Shown in pieces: positions 54,171 to 63,403 of a stretch of DNA of 64,000 nucleotides. Below the pieces are notes generated by a model. That model had not been told where the DNA came from. It saw only the letters and a program-made list of their open reading frames with translations, and ran no database searches. Every line of letters starts with the position of its first letter. The stretch's first letter is position 1. This stretch comes from Pseudoalteromonas sp. MM1 (lineage in GTDB: Bacteria > Pseudomonadota > Gammaproteobacteria > Enterobacterales > Alteromonadaceae): NCBI RefSeq assembly GCF_030296835.1, contig NZ_AP027923.1:124001-188000 (forward strand), given 5' to 3'. The translations under genes and the position numbers were made by a program.

Positions 54171-54420
54171 GTTAAAAGTTAAAAGTTAAAAGTTAAAAGC
54201 TAAAAGCTAAAAGTTAAAAGCTAAAAGTTAAAAGCTAAAAGTTAAAAGCTAAAAGTTAAAAGTTAAAAGTTAAAAGCTAAAAGCTAAAAGTTAAAAGCTA
54301 AAAGTTAAAAGCTAAAAGCTAAAAGTTAAAAGCTAAAAGCTAAAAGTTAAAAGCTAAAAGCTAAAAGTTAAAAGCTAAAAGCTAAAAGTTAAAAGCTAAA
54401 AGCTAAAAGTTAAAAGCTAC
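54171..54420. repeat. heptanucleotide tandem array, 35 full copies
   Basis: 35 perfect-length units of GTTAAAA or GCTAAAA (54171-54415), plus a partial unit. Only the second base varies. Reading T and C as the variant base gives an irregular first half, then a regular T-C-C triplet from 54304 onward, i.e. a 21 bp higher-order repeat. It is non-coding, with stop codons in several frames. It lies 89 bp before the RDD gene. The remaining gap to 54503 shows nothing else. It has no CRISPR-like spacers. Confidence 0.95.
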
Positions 54421-54503
54421 GCCAGTCTTTAATTTAAGATATTGAATAAATTACTAAAGCTATGCTACTTTGAGATAAATTACGTAAAGGAATCCCCCCA
54501 AGC

Positions 54504-55097
54504 ATGGACACCCCAATAGACTTTTCTACCTACACATTAGATGAACTTTATTCTAGCGCAAAAGTCATTGACCGAGAACGTTTTCCTGAGCGCGCAAAAG
54601 AAATAGACGAGCTTATAAAAACCCGAGAAGCGCAAGAGCCCGCACAAAATAGTGACCTAAAAATAGCGGGGGAAAAAGCATCACGCGGGGACAGGCTTGT
54701 TGCTGCTATTATTGACGGCCTAATAGGTATAGCGGTTTTTATACCTGTAATAATGTATATCGGTTTTGAAAGTTTAAGCCAACCAAATCTGAGTTTAACG
54801 GCATTTTTATGGGGCTTCGGTGTGTTTTCTATATTAGTACTTCATGGTTACCTTATGTATCACCGCGGACAAACTATTGGTAAATACTGTATGTCTATTC
54901 GTATAGAAAACCTAGACGGCACACAAGCAAGTTTTACAACTATTTACTTTAAACGCATGTTACCTATGCAGCTGCTATCACTAGTCCCTTCGGTAGGTCA
55001 GTTTATTGCTGGATTTGTAAACCCTGCATTTATATTAGGAAAAGATAAACGCTGTTTACACGATCATATAGCGGGAACAAAAGTGAGTAATATTTAG
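54504..55097 (+). CDS. RDD-family membrane protein
   Basis: 197 residues. A charged N-terminal helical region (about 1-60) precedes the RDD domain: GDRLVAAIIDGLIGIAVFIPVIM, a YHRGQTIGKYCMSIRI strand, and a C-terminal DKRCLHDHIAGTKV motif. The two to three membrane helices place it in the inner membrane. RDD proteins have no firm function (transport is suspected). The start ATG follows AAGGAATC. Confidence 0.88.
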   Translation: MDTPIDFSTYTLDELYSSAKVIDRERFPERAKEIDELIKTREAQEPAQNSDLKIAGEKASRGDRLVAAIIDGLIGIAVFIPVIMYIGFESLSQPNLSLTAFLWGFGVFSILVLHGYLMYHRGQTIGKYCMSIRIENLDGTQASFTTIYFKRMLPMQLLSLVPSVGQFIAGFVNPAFILGKDKRCLHDHIAGTKVSNI

Positions 55098-55140
55098 TAG
55101 TAGCAATATTTATGTAGGGATAACGTTAAAAAAGGGATTT

Positions 55141-55605
55141 ATGAAAAAACTTACAAGGTACAAAAAAACACCCAGCGCAAAACTACTTTGGACGCTTGGT
55201 TTCAACACATTTATCGCAGTTATAGTTTTATTTTGGGTAGAGGTATTTATTGAACAGCCTTTGCTGCATTAATTTTTATACCTCTTTGCGTTTGTATTAT
55301 TGAGGTTTTTTTCACAGTGGTATTGTGCAAACACAGAACAGGCTCATGCAATTGAAATTGTAAATGGCGAGCTTGAACTACTCGGCATAAATATAAAGGT
55401 GTCTGAGCTAGAAGAAATGCTTTATTGCCAAACTAAGCGTTTTGAGCATATTTTACGATTTAAGTTTAAAAACGCGACATACCAAGATATTGAAATAACC
55501 GCTCCAGATTTAATTGACGACCTGCGTTTTTATTATTTTATGGTTGATAACCGCCTACCTGTAAAAATGACAGATGATAGTGGCCGTTTTTTTGACGAAG
55601 ATTAA
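55141..55605 (+). pseudogene. two-helix membrane protein gene split by an in-frame stop
   Basis: The ATG at 55141 opens a 43-codon reading frame with a hydrophobic helix (GFNTFIAVIVLFWVEVF) that ends at TAA 55270-55272. The same frame continues with a second hydrophobic run (FLYLFAFVLLRFF) and 101 residues (from a TTG at 55300) to 55605. Joined, this is a plausible ~154-residue protein with two helices and a soluble tail (LDILRFKFK-type, TAPDLIDDLRFYYFMVDN). One nonsense change explains the split. Alternatively, two short genes are made. The family is not recognised. Confidence 0.6.
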
Positions 55606-55622
55606 CAGCGCAGCAAGGAGCA

Positions 55623-56120
55623 GTGGTGAGCAAACTGGTTTTAATATTTTTGATGCTAGTAAGTGTCATCTTTAGTGGGTATTTATATGCAAGCTCATTT
55701 GAAGGATGTTATTCAATGACGGATAAAATAACGAGCGCGACCCCTATGCTCAACGACGATGGAAGCGAAAGTAATGAGCGTTTTAAATTAAAAACGAGCT
55801 ATGTAAATGTATTTAAAAAAGAAAATAAATACTTTGCAGAAGGCCTTATCTGGGGCTACAACTTTCATATTTGCACTATCACAGCGCCGCTTGAAGGAAC
55901 TACAGAACCATTACCTTTAGTACTTAAGGATAAAAAACTGGTGTTTGAAGAACAAGAGCCCGAATACGACATTAACTGTAAGTTTGAGCTAGAATTTGAT
56001 GAAAATGGCTTGAATCTTAAAGATGAAAACCATCACTGCTCTAACTACATGTTTTACTGTGGTGCACATGCAAGTGTGCATGACGTTCAGCTAGCCAAAA
56101 CCAACAAAGGCTGCAACTAA
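55623..56120 (+). CDS. exported protein of unknown function
   Basis: 165 residues from tandem GTG codons at 55623, with AAGGAG upstream. A signal peptide or signal anchor (VLIFLMLVSVIFSGYLYA) precedes a mature part with several cysteines (GCYS, HICT, NCKF, HCSN, YCGAH, GCN), which suggests disulfides in the periplasm. The family is not recognised. It follows the split gene by 17 bp. Confidence 0.6.
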   Translation: MVSKLVLIFLMLVSVIFSGYLYASSFEGCYSMTDKITSATPMLNDDGSESNERFKLKTSYVNVFKKENKYFAEGLIWGYNFHICTITAPLEGTTEPLPLVLKDKKLVFEEQEPEYDINCKFELEFDENGLNLKDENHHCSNYMFYCGAHASVHDVQLAKTNKGCN

Positions 56121-56166
56121 GCGAGTATATTTTTTAACTTAACGATACAACAGACAGGGACTTACT

Positions 56167-56490
56167 ATGCGCGGCTTTTTATTATTTATTGGTTACTCAT
56201 CTTATATTGGCAGTGTGGGCGATGGTTTGCTTGGTTTGTATGCACTATGGGTTTTAATCAGTAATAATTTAGCACCTCTGAGCTTATCGCTTAATGACTT
56301 TTTAGCGCAGTATGTTGAGTTTATATATTGGGTGAAGCAGGTTGCGTTTTATGTAATGCCACAAGGCTTTGCCAATTGGTTATTTGGTATTCCTGCTGCT
56401 ATTTACTTTCCCGTACGGATATTAATGAGCCTAGTAATTGGCTGGTGGGCGGTTAAAAAGGCAAAACAGTTAAAAGTTGAAAGATACTAA
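56167..56490 (+). CDS. small membrane protein
   Basis: 107 residues with two or three hydrophobic segments (LLFIGYSSYIGSVGDGLLGLYALWVLI, YWVKQVAFYVMPQGFANWLFGI, ILMSLVIGWWAV) and a basic C-terminus. The family is not recognised. The next gene starts 2 bp after its stop, so they are probably co-transcribed. Confidence 0.6.
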   Translation: MRGFLLFIGYSSYIGSVGDGLLGLYALWVLISNNLAPLSLSLNDFLAQYVEFIYWVKQVAFYVMPQGFANWLFGIPAAIYFPVRILMSLVIGWWAVKKAKQLKVERY

Positions 56491-56492
56491 AA

Positions 56493-56888
56493 GTGGTTAC
56501 ACATAAAAAATTCGACATACTCTTTCTCGACGGTGCAGCAGGGCTACTTGCAGGTTTAACGTTGTTTAGTTTTCAAGGATGGTTTCACGAAGTTTATTCT
56601 TTACCTCTATATGTCATTCAATTTATTACAGCAGCTAATATGCTTTATGGTGCGCTGGCATTATTGTTGGCTGATAAAAGAAAAAGAAGCTTTTTGATCA
56701 TTAAAATATTAGCTTTAGCTAACACATTTTGGGCATTGATTTGCATTTTTTTCATTTTTATATACCTAGATTCTGCAAGTTGGAAGGGTATAAGCCTATT
56801 AATTTTAGAGGCTCTTTTTGTCGGTTATTTAGCTTATTATGAATGGGTTAATCGCAATAGCTTAATTTACAGCCCTACTTATAAATAA
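56493..56888 (+). CDS. small four-helix membrane protein
   Basis: 131 residues from a GTG start. Four hydrophobic segments (GAAGLLAGLTLFSF, ITAANMLYGALALLLA, ILALANTFWALICIFFIFIYL, GISLLILEALFVGYLAYY) with short basic loops (DKRKRS). The family is not recognised. It is tightly packed behind the previous membrane protein gene. Confidence 0.6.
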   Translation: MVTHKKFDILFLDGAAGLLAGLTLFSFQGWFHEVYSLPLYVIQFITAANMLYGALALLLADKRKRSFLIIKILALANTFWALICIFFIFIYLDSASWKGISLLILEALFVGYLAYYEWVNRNSLIYSPTYK

Positions 56889-57084
56889 TATGTAAAAACT
56901 ACTCACTTTTAAAATAATTACTTTTATGAATATTTTATTTCATTCAATCTCAGTCACAGCTGCATTAAGTGATTTCTAGCATACTGTTTTTAAATAGTAT
57001 TTTTTAATCCTCTTTTTGCTCTTACTAATTATTTTTGGCATATAAGTTGATGCACTCATTTATAAATTTTAAAAAGGACTGCAC

Positions 57085-57717
57085 ATGACCGCTGAATATT
57101 TTATGGTGTTGGGGCTGCTTGGGGTGGCATTTTTTTCGGTTGCCGGAGCATTGCTCGGCTACGAAAAAAGCATAAGTGGCTTTGGTGTAGTGGTGGTAGC
57201 AACTGTTACCGCTTTAGGTGGCGGCACGCTAAGAGACATACTTTTAGATAAACCTATATTTTGGATAGCTACGCCCGAGTATTTATACTCAACATACGCC
57301 GCTATTATTGCCACAATATTATTTGTTCGTTACTTACCTCATGTAAATAATTATTACTTTTTATTAGTAGATGTCATAGGTATGGCGTTATTTAATATTA
57401 TTGGGATAGAAAAAGCCTTAATAAACGGCACCGGTATGGTAATAGCCATAACAATGGGGATCACCACAGGGATTTTTGGCGGCCTAATACGAGACGTAAT
57501 TTGCCGCGAAGTACCCTCAGTTATGCGAAACGAACCTTATGCCTCAGCCTGTTTAGCTGGTGGCTTAGTTTATGCTGCGCTATTTACTATAGAGGTAGAT
57601 TATATATGGTGTATTTTAGGCTCACTTTTTACCACTGTATTTTTAAGATTAGGATCGCTTCATTGGGGTTGGCACATAACTATTTTCAGGAAAAAAGATT
57701 TTAAAAATCAAAAATAA
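57085..57717 (+). CDS. TRIC/UPF0126-family membrane protein (YicG-like)
   Basis: 210 residues with seven membrane segments and the duplicated TRIC signature GGGTLRD (VTALGGGTLRDILL) and GGLIRD (IFGGLIRDVICREVP). The family includes prokaryotic TRIC cation channels and YicG, which E. coli work links to glycine transport. The substrate here cannot be told. An AAAAAGGA ribosome site precedes the ATG. Confidence 0.9.
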   Translation: MTAEYFMVLGLLGVAFFSVAGALLGYEKSISGFGVVVVATVTALGGGTLRDILLDKPIFWIATPEYLYSTYAAIIATILFVRYLPHVNNYYFLLVDVIGMALFNIIGIEKALINGTGMVIAITMGITTGIFGGLIRDVICREVPSVMRNEPYASACLAGGLVYAALFTIEVDYIWCILGSLFTTVFLRLGSLHWGWHITIFRKKDFKNQK

Positions 57718-57840
57718 CTAACCATAAAGCTGCGAATACTATTAATGGCTTCGCGAACAATGGGTATTAGTTAACTTGAGTGAATTGTTTTTTCGGCTTG
57801 TAAGGTCTTTATTAGCCATCACAGATTTAATGAGCACACA

Positions 57841-58680
57841 ATGAACTTAACACACACAAATAACGCACTCACCTTTATACTAACACTTAGCTTTGCATTA
57901 CTTGGTGTATCGTTTGCTTTAGGTGCAAACCCAAATACACTCATAACTACCTTTAGCTTTTATGAACTTGATACCTTACTAAGTAACAATACATTAGGTT
58001 TACTCACAGGCAGCGCTATGATTGCGTTGGCAGCCACCACCTTTGCTGCGCACTTAAAATTAATAAAGCCGATGCCTGCACTTATACTCGCGTTAGTTGT
58101 TAGCATAGTGCCTTTACTTACCTTATTTGCCAGTAACCGCTGGATGGCACAGTTAGGCGGCTTTCCAATAATTGGCAGTGGGCAAGGCATTATTAAATAC
58201 TTTGCTATCATCCCTTTGTATTTATTTTTGTTTTATAAAAATAAGCTAACAGACAAACAACACGTACTTTTAAACTTTATACCGGTTGCTATGGTGTTAC
58301 TGTGGATTGGCGGCATGAAATTTTATGAGTTTGAAGCCAAAGCCATTGTAGGCCTAGTAGAAACCTCACCGTTTATGTCGTGGTTATACACGGTATTTAG
58401 CGTACAAGGCGCATCAAACGTAATAGGTGGGTTTGATGTATTATTTGCAGTGCTTCTTGGCACAGGCATTTTACTTAACAATAAAAAGCTTATTATTGTG
58501 AGTGGTTTAGCGTGTTTAAGCGTATTTTTAATGACCCAGACATTTTTAATAACCGCAAACGGCGCGTTTAGCGCAAGCACTTTATTAGAGCGTTTAGGGC
58601 AATTTGTAATTAAAGATTTATGGTATGTAGGCAACTTAATTGTTATTGCCACTTTAATGCTACTTAAGCCAGCTAAATAA
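57841..58680 (+). CDS. DUF417 (RclC/YkgB-like) membrane protein with extended N-terminus
   Basis: 279 residues. The C-terminal ~150 match DUF417: LLWIGGMKFYEFEAKAIVGLVETSPFMSWLY and FVIKDLWYVGNLIVIA. About 130 extra N-terminal residues add four hydrophobic helices, more than in typical RclC/YkgB. RclC is tied to reactive chlorine resistance in E. coli. No RclR-type regulator is next to it. The rof gene starts 15 bp downstream. Confidence 0.82.
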   Translation: MNLTHTNNALTFILTLSFALLGVSFALGANPNTLITTFSFYELDTLLSNNTLGLLTGSAMIALAATTFAAHLKLIKPMPALILALVVSIVPLLTLFASNRWMAQLGGFPIIGSGQGIIKYFAIIPLYLFLFYKNKLTDKQHVLLNFIPVAMVLLWIGGMKFYEFEAKAIVGLVETSPFMSWLYTVFSVQGASNVIGGFDVLFAVLLGTGILLNNKKLIIVSGLACLSVFLMTQTFLITANGAFSASTLLERLGQFVIKDLWYVGNLIVIATLMLLKPAK

Positions 58681-58695
58681 TATAAAGAGAATGTT

Positions 58696-58947
58696 ATGAT
58701 CAGTTGCCACCAATATGATTACATCGAAATTGCCTGTATGCACCATTTAAGCGTTGAGCTTGTATTAAAAAATGGTGATAGTGTATGCGGCGTAGCAACT
58801 GATACAAAACGCAATGCTAATAGAGACGAATGCATAGTTGTTAACGTAAATGGCGAGCTAAAGCTTATAGAACTTACCAGCATTAGTGTAATTAAAGCCC
58901 TCAAACAAAACCCGTATTTTAATAAAGTAAACTTTGAGGCTAATTAA
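58696..58947 (+). CDS. rof: Rho-binding antiterminator Rof (YaeO-like)
   Basis: 83 residues with the Rof signature ISCHQYDYIEIACMHHLSVELVLKNGD (in part) and an Sm-like beta-barrel. Rof binds the Rho hexamer and inhibits termination. The gene follows the DUF417 gene by 15 bp. The following 243 bp to 59190 are AT-rich and show no gene. Confidence 0.88.
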   Translation: MISCHQYDYIEIACMHHLSVELVLKNGDSVCGVATDTKRNANRDECIVVNVNGELKLIELTSISVIKALKQNPYFNKVNFEAN

Positions 58948-59190
58948 ACAATCTAGATAATGATGCAAAGGCAGCGCTGTAAACCTATGTTAAAACGAAC
59001 TATGTATATATCCCGCAACCTTTACTCTAATTAGCAACACCAACCTAATAACTTATTAAACACGGTTTTTTACCTTTTTAAAAAGTCACTTTTATAACAG
59101 CTCTAATTACTTGTTTACACTAGATTTATTTAGTACGCTTATTAAGCGAATTGATTGAATTCGATATTATAAATAAGATAAGGAGGTTTT

Positions 59191-59744
59191 ATGCCAGAAA
59201 ATATAGACTATAAATTTTTAAGTGATCTTGAAGGTGGCTGCAATACAAAAGGCTATGTGCCTGCTCCCGAAGTTAGTAAAAGCGGAGTTACGATAGCTAC
59301 AGGTTTCGACCTTGGTCAACGAAATGAGGCCGAGCTCAGGGCTTTGAGAATAAACCCGCTTTTGATAAATAAGTTAAAACCCTATTTAGGAGCTAAAGGC
59401 AAAAGTGCTGAAGCCATACTTAAAAAATCTCCTCTTATGATTAGCCTAATTCAAGCTAAAGAAATAGATAAGGCAGTAAAATCATCTCATATTAATCAAT
59501 TGAAATAAAAGTATAATAGCGCTCTGGGGAATAAAAAAAATTCATTGATATACCTCACCAAGCTCAAACAGTTATTACTTCTGTTTCGTTTCAATATGGC
59601 ATCGGTTTAAGTTCAACTACCCCCAAATTTTGGAAAGCGGTAACATCACAGGATTGGAAGGAAGCTATCAAAATATTAAAGTCATTTGGTGATGCATACC
59701 CTACAAGAAGAAGAAAAGAAGCTGCTTTACTGGAAAAAATATAA
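59191..59744 (+). pseudogene. broken pesticin/T4-lysozyme-like muramidase effector
   Basis: The first 105 codons show FLSDLEGGCNTKGYVPAPEVSKSGVTIATGFDLGQRN (in parts), the N-terminal half of a lysozyme-like (pesticin C-terminal type) domain with the E and D catalytic positions. The frame stops at TAA 59506-59508, then continues KYNSALGNKK. At an A8 run (59533-59540) it must shift by one base to continue FIDIPHQAQTVITSVSFQYG, FWKAVTSQDWKEAI and SFGDAYPTRRRKEA to the TAA at 59742. So there are two lesions. No signal peptide: probably a former T6SS-type cargo. Confidence 0.82.
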
Positions 59745-60400
59745 TGAAAATTGAAGCCTATTTAAGCATTTTATTTTTAGTTGGCTGTACAAATGCTGAC
59801 CTGCGTCAAGATAAAGACATATTAAATAACACTCTAAAGGTATCTTATAAAAATCTGGATAACTCCTTAGAAATAAATCGCACTGGTTTAATGTTTAGTA
59901 ACGGTGAAAAAGCTAAAAACTGCAACTCATATTTTTTATTGAACTCAAAGTATAGCATTGAAGAGTCAGTCCATAATCAACTTGTTAAAAGTGAGTATTT
60001 GATTTGCGAAGCTTTAGATATTCTCATTAAATCAACTTCAATAGAGCCAAAAGAAGGTACTGATTTAAATTTTGGTAGAAGATTGAAAGATCAATTAGAT
60101 CTTCGAACTTTTCCTTCATCTTTGTATAGAGTAAGCAGTAAAGAGTCGCATACACTTGGATCACTTTTTCCGAAAAATAGCCATGCTGGGCATAACATTG
60201 CAGAGTTACAGACTGATGAATGGACTTTCATTCTTGAAGTAGTTGGACTAGCAGATGTAAATGATAATTCTTTTTCAGATTGGATTGTATGGGTTACAGA
60301 TGAATCTAAAGTGGGTAATTATAAGAGTTATTCAACTATCATAATCGTTGATCCAGATAAGCAGCGTAAACTTGAAGCTATGAAATATCCAGTGAATTAA
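59744..60400 (+). CDS. lipoprotein, candidate immunity to the broken muramidase
   Basis: 218 residues with a lipobox (LFLVGC, lipidation at Cys15). The ATG overlaps the stop of the broken lysozyme gene (TAATG), so they were translationally coupled. A periplasmic lipoprotein is the expected kind of immunity to a peptidoglycan hydrolase. The family is not recognised. The frame is intact, unlike its partner, consistent with selection to keep immunity after the toxin is lost. Confidence 0.7.
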   Translation: MKIEAYLSILFLVGCTNADLRQDKDILNNTLKVSYKNLDNSLEINRTGLMFSNGEKAKNCNSYFLLNSKYSIEESVHNQLVKSEYLICEALDILIKSTSIEPKEGTDLNFGRRLKDQLDLRTFPSSLYRVSSKESHTLGSLFPKNSHAGHNIAELQTDEWTFILEVVGLADVNDNSFSDWIVWVTDESKVGNYKSYSTIIIVDPDKQRKLEAMKYPVN

Positions 60401-60491
60401 ACTTAATATCCATTAAAAGCTTGAAGAGGTTTTTTTCCTTCATAGTATTTCGTCTATTAAAGAGCCCAAAAAGTCAGATATTGGTTTAGAT

Positions 60492-60791
60492 GTGGTTATA
60501 GTTACTTTGCATGGTGGCGATGCATTCACTGTGGATTTTGATACTGCTGTTATTCCGCTTTTTTGGCGACCAAAAGTTAAATTAGTGTCGCGCTTGTATA
60601 ACATTGAGCACAATAAGACGATTAAAACGTTTAGTGTTTCCAAGTCTATTACATGGCGCGAATTTATTGCTAAAAAATTTAGCTTAAGAGGATTCTTTCA
60701 TTGGGGCCCTTTGTATCATGCAAAAGACATGGAAATACTGTTGTATAAAGCATGCTACGAGTTGTTAAATAAAATGCGAAAAGCTATTTAA
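60492..60791 (+). CDS. unknown protein, possibly 5'-truncated
   Basis: 99 residues from a GTG at 60492. The frame is open upstream to a TAA near 60412 and reads EEVFFLHSISSIKEPKKSDIGLDVV, so a few more residues may be coded from a non-ATG start, or a 5' part may be missing. It contains LHGGDAFTVDFDT, and a basic YHAKDMEILLYKACYELLNKMRK tail. The family is not recognised. Confidence 0.4.
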   Translation: MVIVTLHGGDAFTVDFDTAVIPLFWRPKVKLVSRLYNIEHNKTIKTFSVSKSITWREFIAKKFSLRGFFHWGPLYHAKDMEILLYKACYELLNKMRKAI

Positions 60792-60896
60792 CCTGTAGCA
60801 ATAACAAGCATACTTAAATAGCTCAGCACAGAAAATAGTTCACTTTGTTATTAATGGCAGGTTTTATTTTTAAACTTTACAAGGCGTTAGTGGCTT

Positions 60897-61265
60897 ATGG
60901 ATAATCCACGATTAGATTCAGAAGATAGAAAACCTATTTGGGATGCGTTGCAAATGTTTTGGATGGATATTGAACCATCTGATGAGCTAGAAAACGCTAT
61001 AGCTACGTGTGCTAAATCTAAGTATTCAATTTTAGAATTAGAGTATATCTACTGGAATGAAGTTTACCCAGCTGTTAATCAGAATTTTGCACAGCCAATA
61101 CCTGAGTGGACTGGCTATGATATTGAGCAATTAACAGAGTTAATAATTGCAAATGCAGACAGAATTAAACCAATTAAGTGTAAGTTTTTGCACTTTAGGG
61201 CTAACAACTGGTGGAAAGAAATAGCCAGCGGTATAACAAAATATCGAAAAGACATTAGTAAATAA
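60897..61265 (+). CDS. small protein resembling DUF7079
   Basis: 122 residues with no signal peptide. The pattern SEDRKPIWDALQMFWMDIEP, a helix, ELEYIYWNEVYPAVNQNF and PEWTGYDIEQL resembles the DUF7079 family of small bacterial proteins. This is a by-eye match. Function is unknown. It lies at the end of the lysozyme/lipoprotein cargo region, so it could be another immunity gene. Confidence 0.55.
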   Translation: MDNPRLDSEDRKPIWDALQMFWMDIEPSDELENAIATCAKSKYSILELEYIYWNEVYPAVNQNFAQPIPEWTGYDIEQLTELIIANADRIKPIKCKFLHFRANNWWKEIASGITKYRKDISK

Positions 61266-61598
61266 CTGGCTGAACACCATACTAATTAGCTAATTTTATG
61301 AGGCTTTTACTAGTCAGATATTTATACTAAGCGTAGCAGCGACGCACAGGTCAGTATTTCGATTTTAAAGCACTAACTGGCTTTAACTAAGTAAAAGCTA
61401 TATCAGCCGCATTTATTAAATACAACTATTCAAATACAATCTCCCCTAAACACAGCTAAGCATAAAAGCTTCGCCAAATAACGTTATTTTAGTAAACGCG
61501 AGTTCATATTACGGTGTGTAATATCTTTACACGCATTTTAAGTTAAGCGCTTGAACCGAGCACTTATTTTTAGACTCATTTTACTAGAGATACTTTTT
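61266..61598. other. 333 bp intergenic region before opgG
   Basis: AT-rich DNA with no credible gene, repeat or clear palindrome. A TTG at 61551 opens the opgG frame 48 bp early but adds an unlikely leader. The promoter of opgG is presumably here. Confidence 0.5.
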
Positions 61599-63137
61599 AT
61601 GAAGTTAAAGTTATTTATTGCCGCTATTATAGCCTCCTCTGTGTCGTTACACGCGGCGCAAGCACAAGCAAGTGCTAAGTTTACTTTTGAAGACTTAAAA
61701 GCGTTGGCAAAAGCCTCAGCTGAAAAGCCTTATTCGCCAACTGCAGTTCCTGCCCCTGAGCTTATTGATAAAATTACCTATGACGAACATTGGAAAATAC
61801 GTTTTAAAGAAGATGAAACCTTATATCCAAATGGTAAAAAGGCTCCTGTGCAATTATTTTACCCTGGCCGATACTTTCCTGAGCCGGTAAGTATTTTCAT
61901 CAGAGATGATAAAAACAACGTTAAAGAACTGCCTTTTAGTAATACGTTTTTTGATATGCCTGACGACAGCCCTGCCCACGACCTGCCAGAAGGGTTTGGG
62001 TTTGCAGGCTTTAGAATTATGCGCCCAGATATAAAACCAGATTGGATATCGTTTTTGGGGGCGTCTTATTTTAGAACTGATGGTCCACAAGGGCAATATG
62101 GTTTGTCGGCTCGCGGTATTGCAATTAATACCGGTATGAATCAACCTGAAGAATTTCCTCGCTTTTCGGCATTTTGGTTAGGCCCCGCAGAAAAAAAAGG
62201 TGAGAGCATGTCTGTGTGGGCATTGCTTGAGGGGCCCTCTATCACCGGTGCTTATCGGTTTGGTTTAAGTAAAGATAACAAAGAAGCTAAAGGGCATATT
62301 ACCTCTGTGAGTGCTAATTTGTATATGCGCGCCGATGTAGAGCGCTTAGGCATAGCACCACTAACAAGTATGTATTGGTACTCACAAAAAGATAAAACAG
62401 AAGCTAAAGACTGGCGCCCAGAAATTCACGATAGTGATGGCTTAGCGATTCATACTGGGTCGGGCCAGTATATTTGGCGACCGTTAAATAATCCGCAATC
62501 GGTGTCGACCAATAGTTTTATTGATGAAAACCCTAAAGGCTTTGGCTTAATACAAAGAGATCGTGACTTTAATAACTACCAAGACGACGGTGTATTTTAC
62601 AATAAGCGCTCATCAGCATGGATAAAACCTCAGGGTGATTGGGGTAAAGGTGCTGTACAGCTAATCGAAATTCCTACAAAAGATGAAACGTTTGACAATA
62701 TTGTTGCCTATTGGGTGCCTGAAAAAGAGGTACGTAAAGGCGATGAGTTTACCTTTTCTTATGATATTGAATGGCGTCCACTCGACCCAAAATCAAAAAA
62801 ACTGGCAAGTGTTGTGAATACACGCCAGGGGCAGGGCGGAATTCCTGGTCAACCTATTCCTGAGGGCGTGAACAAAATGGTGATTGACTTTGAAGGGCCT
62901 GTACTTAAAGGGCACGATAGAGAAAGCGGCATAAAGCCTATTGTTGAAGCCAGTAACGGCGAAATACTAGAGCCAATTGGCGCTTACCCAATAGTGGGAA
63001 CTAACCAATGGCGATTAGCGTTTGATTACAAGCAATCTAACAATAACCCAACGCACATTCGCGCGTATTTAGTGGATAAAAACGGTAAAGCAATAACCGA
63101 AACGTGGGTGAGTGATGCAAAGGTAACGATTGAGTAA
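61599..63137 (+). CDS. opgG: periplasmic glucan biosynthesis protein, OpgG/OpgD family
   Basis: 512 residues from the ATG at 61599, which begins a Sec signal peptide (KLFIAAIIASSVSLHAAQA). The mature part shows the MdoG pattern: FTFEDLKALAKASAEKPY, LFYPGRYFPEPVSIF, GFAGFRI, FLGASYFRTDGPQGQYGLSARGIAI (in part) and WRPLDPKSKK. OpgG helps make osmoregulated periplasmic glucans with the glucosyltransferase OpgH. No opgH follows within the window (an 863 bp tail holds only a small gene), so it may be an OpgD-like orphan or opgH may lie elsewhere. Confidence 0.9.
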   Translation: MKLKLFIAAIIASSVSLHAAQAQASAKFTFEDLKALAKASAEKPYSPTAVPAPELIDKITYDEHWKIRFKEDETLYPNGKKAPVQLFYPGRYFPEPVSIFIRDDKNNVKELPFSNTFFDMPDDSPAHDLPEGFGFAGFRIMRPDIKPDWISFLGASYFRTDGPQGQYGLSARGIAINTGMNQPEEFPRFSAFWLGPAEKKGESMSVWALLEGPSITGAYRFGLSKDNKEAKGHITSVSANLYMRADVERLGIAPLTSMYWYSQKDKTEAKDWRPEIHDSDGLAIHTGSGQYIWRPLNNPQSVSTNSFIDENPKGFGLIQRDRDFNNYQDDGVFYNKRSSAWIKPQGDWGKGAVQLIEIPTKDETFDNIVAYWVPEKEVRKGDEFTFSYDIEWRPLDPKSKKLASVVNTRQGQGGIPGQPIPEGVNKMVIDFEGPVLKGHDRESGIKPIVEASNGEILEPIGAYPIVGTNQWRLAFDYKQSNNNPTHIRAYLVDKNGKAITETWVSDAKVTIE

Positions 63138-63152
63138 CTATAAAAATTAAAG

Positions 63153-63188
63153 CGGGTGGCCCTATAATTAGCTTTATGTAGCCACCCG
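63153..63188 (+). terminator. strong GC hairpin after opgG
   Basis: CGGGTGGC (63153-63160) pairs perfectly with GCCACCCG (63181-63188) around a 20 nt loop, 16 bp after the opgG stop. There is no clear T tract, so it may be a rho-type or processing hairpin. The following ~215 bp show no gene. Confidence 0.5.
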
Positions 63189-63403
63189 AATAACTGCAAA
63201 ATAAATATTTTTAGCGAAGGTTGGCTAAAGCAATTCTCTTATTTCAATATACATCTGATGCTTAGTTATAAATTTAATAGGCGCGGCTAGCTACTTGGTG
63301 AATTGGCTATTTTAAGTTGCTCCTACTTGTTTTTATGTTTGCTTGTGTGAATAATAAGCATTCGCTCAAAAAAATAATAAAAGTAATTAAATTAAGGATA
63401 TAT

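Noticed and set aside
54171..54420. Possible CRISPR array
   Set aside because: The units are 7 bp, directly adjacent and without spacers; this is a tandem microsatellite-like array.
63317..63403. Lipobox-like leader (LLLVFMFAC) before the last gene
   Set aside because: It would be followed directly by two more helices; the ATG at 63404 has a good ribosome site, so the leader is probably non-coding.
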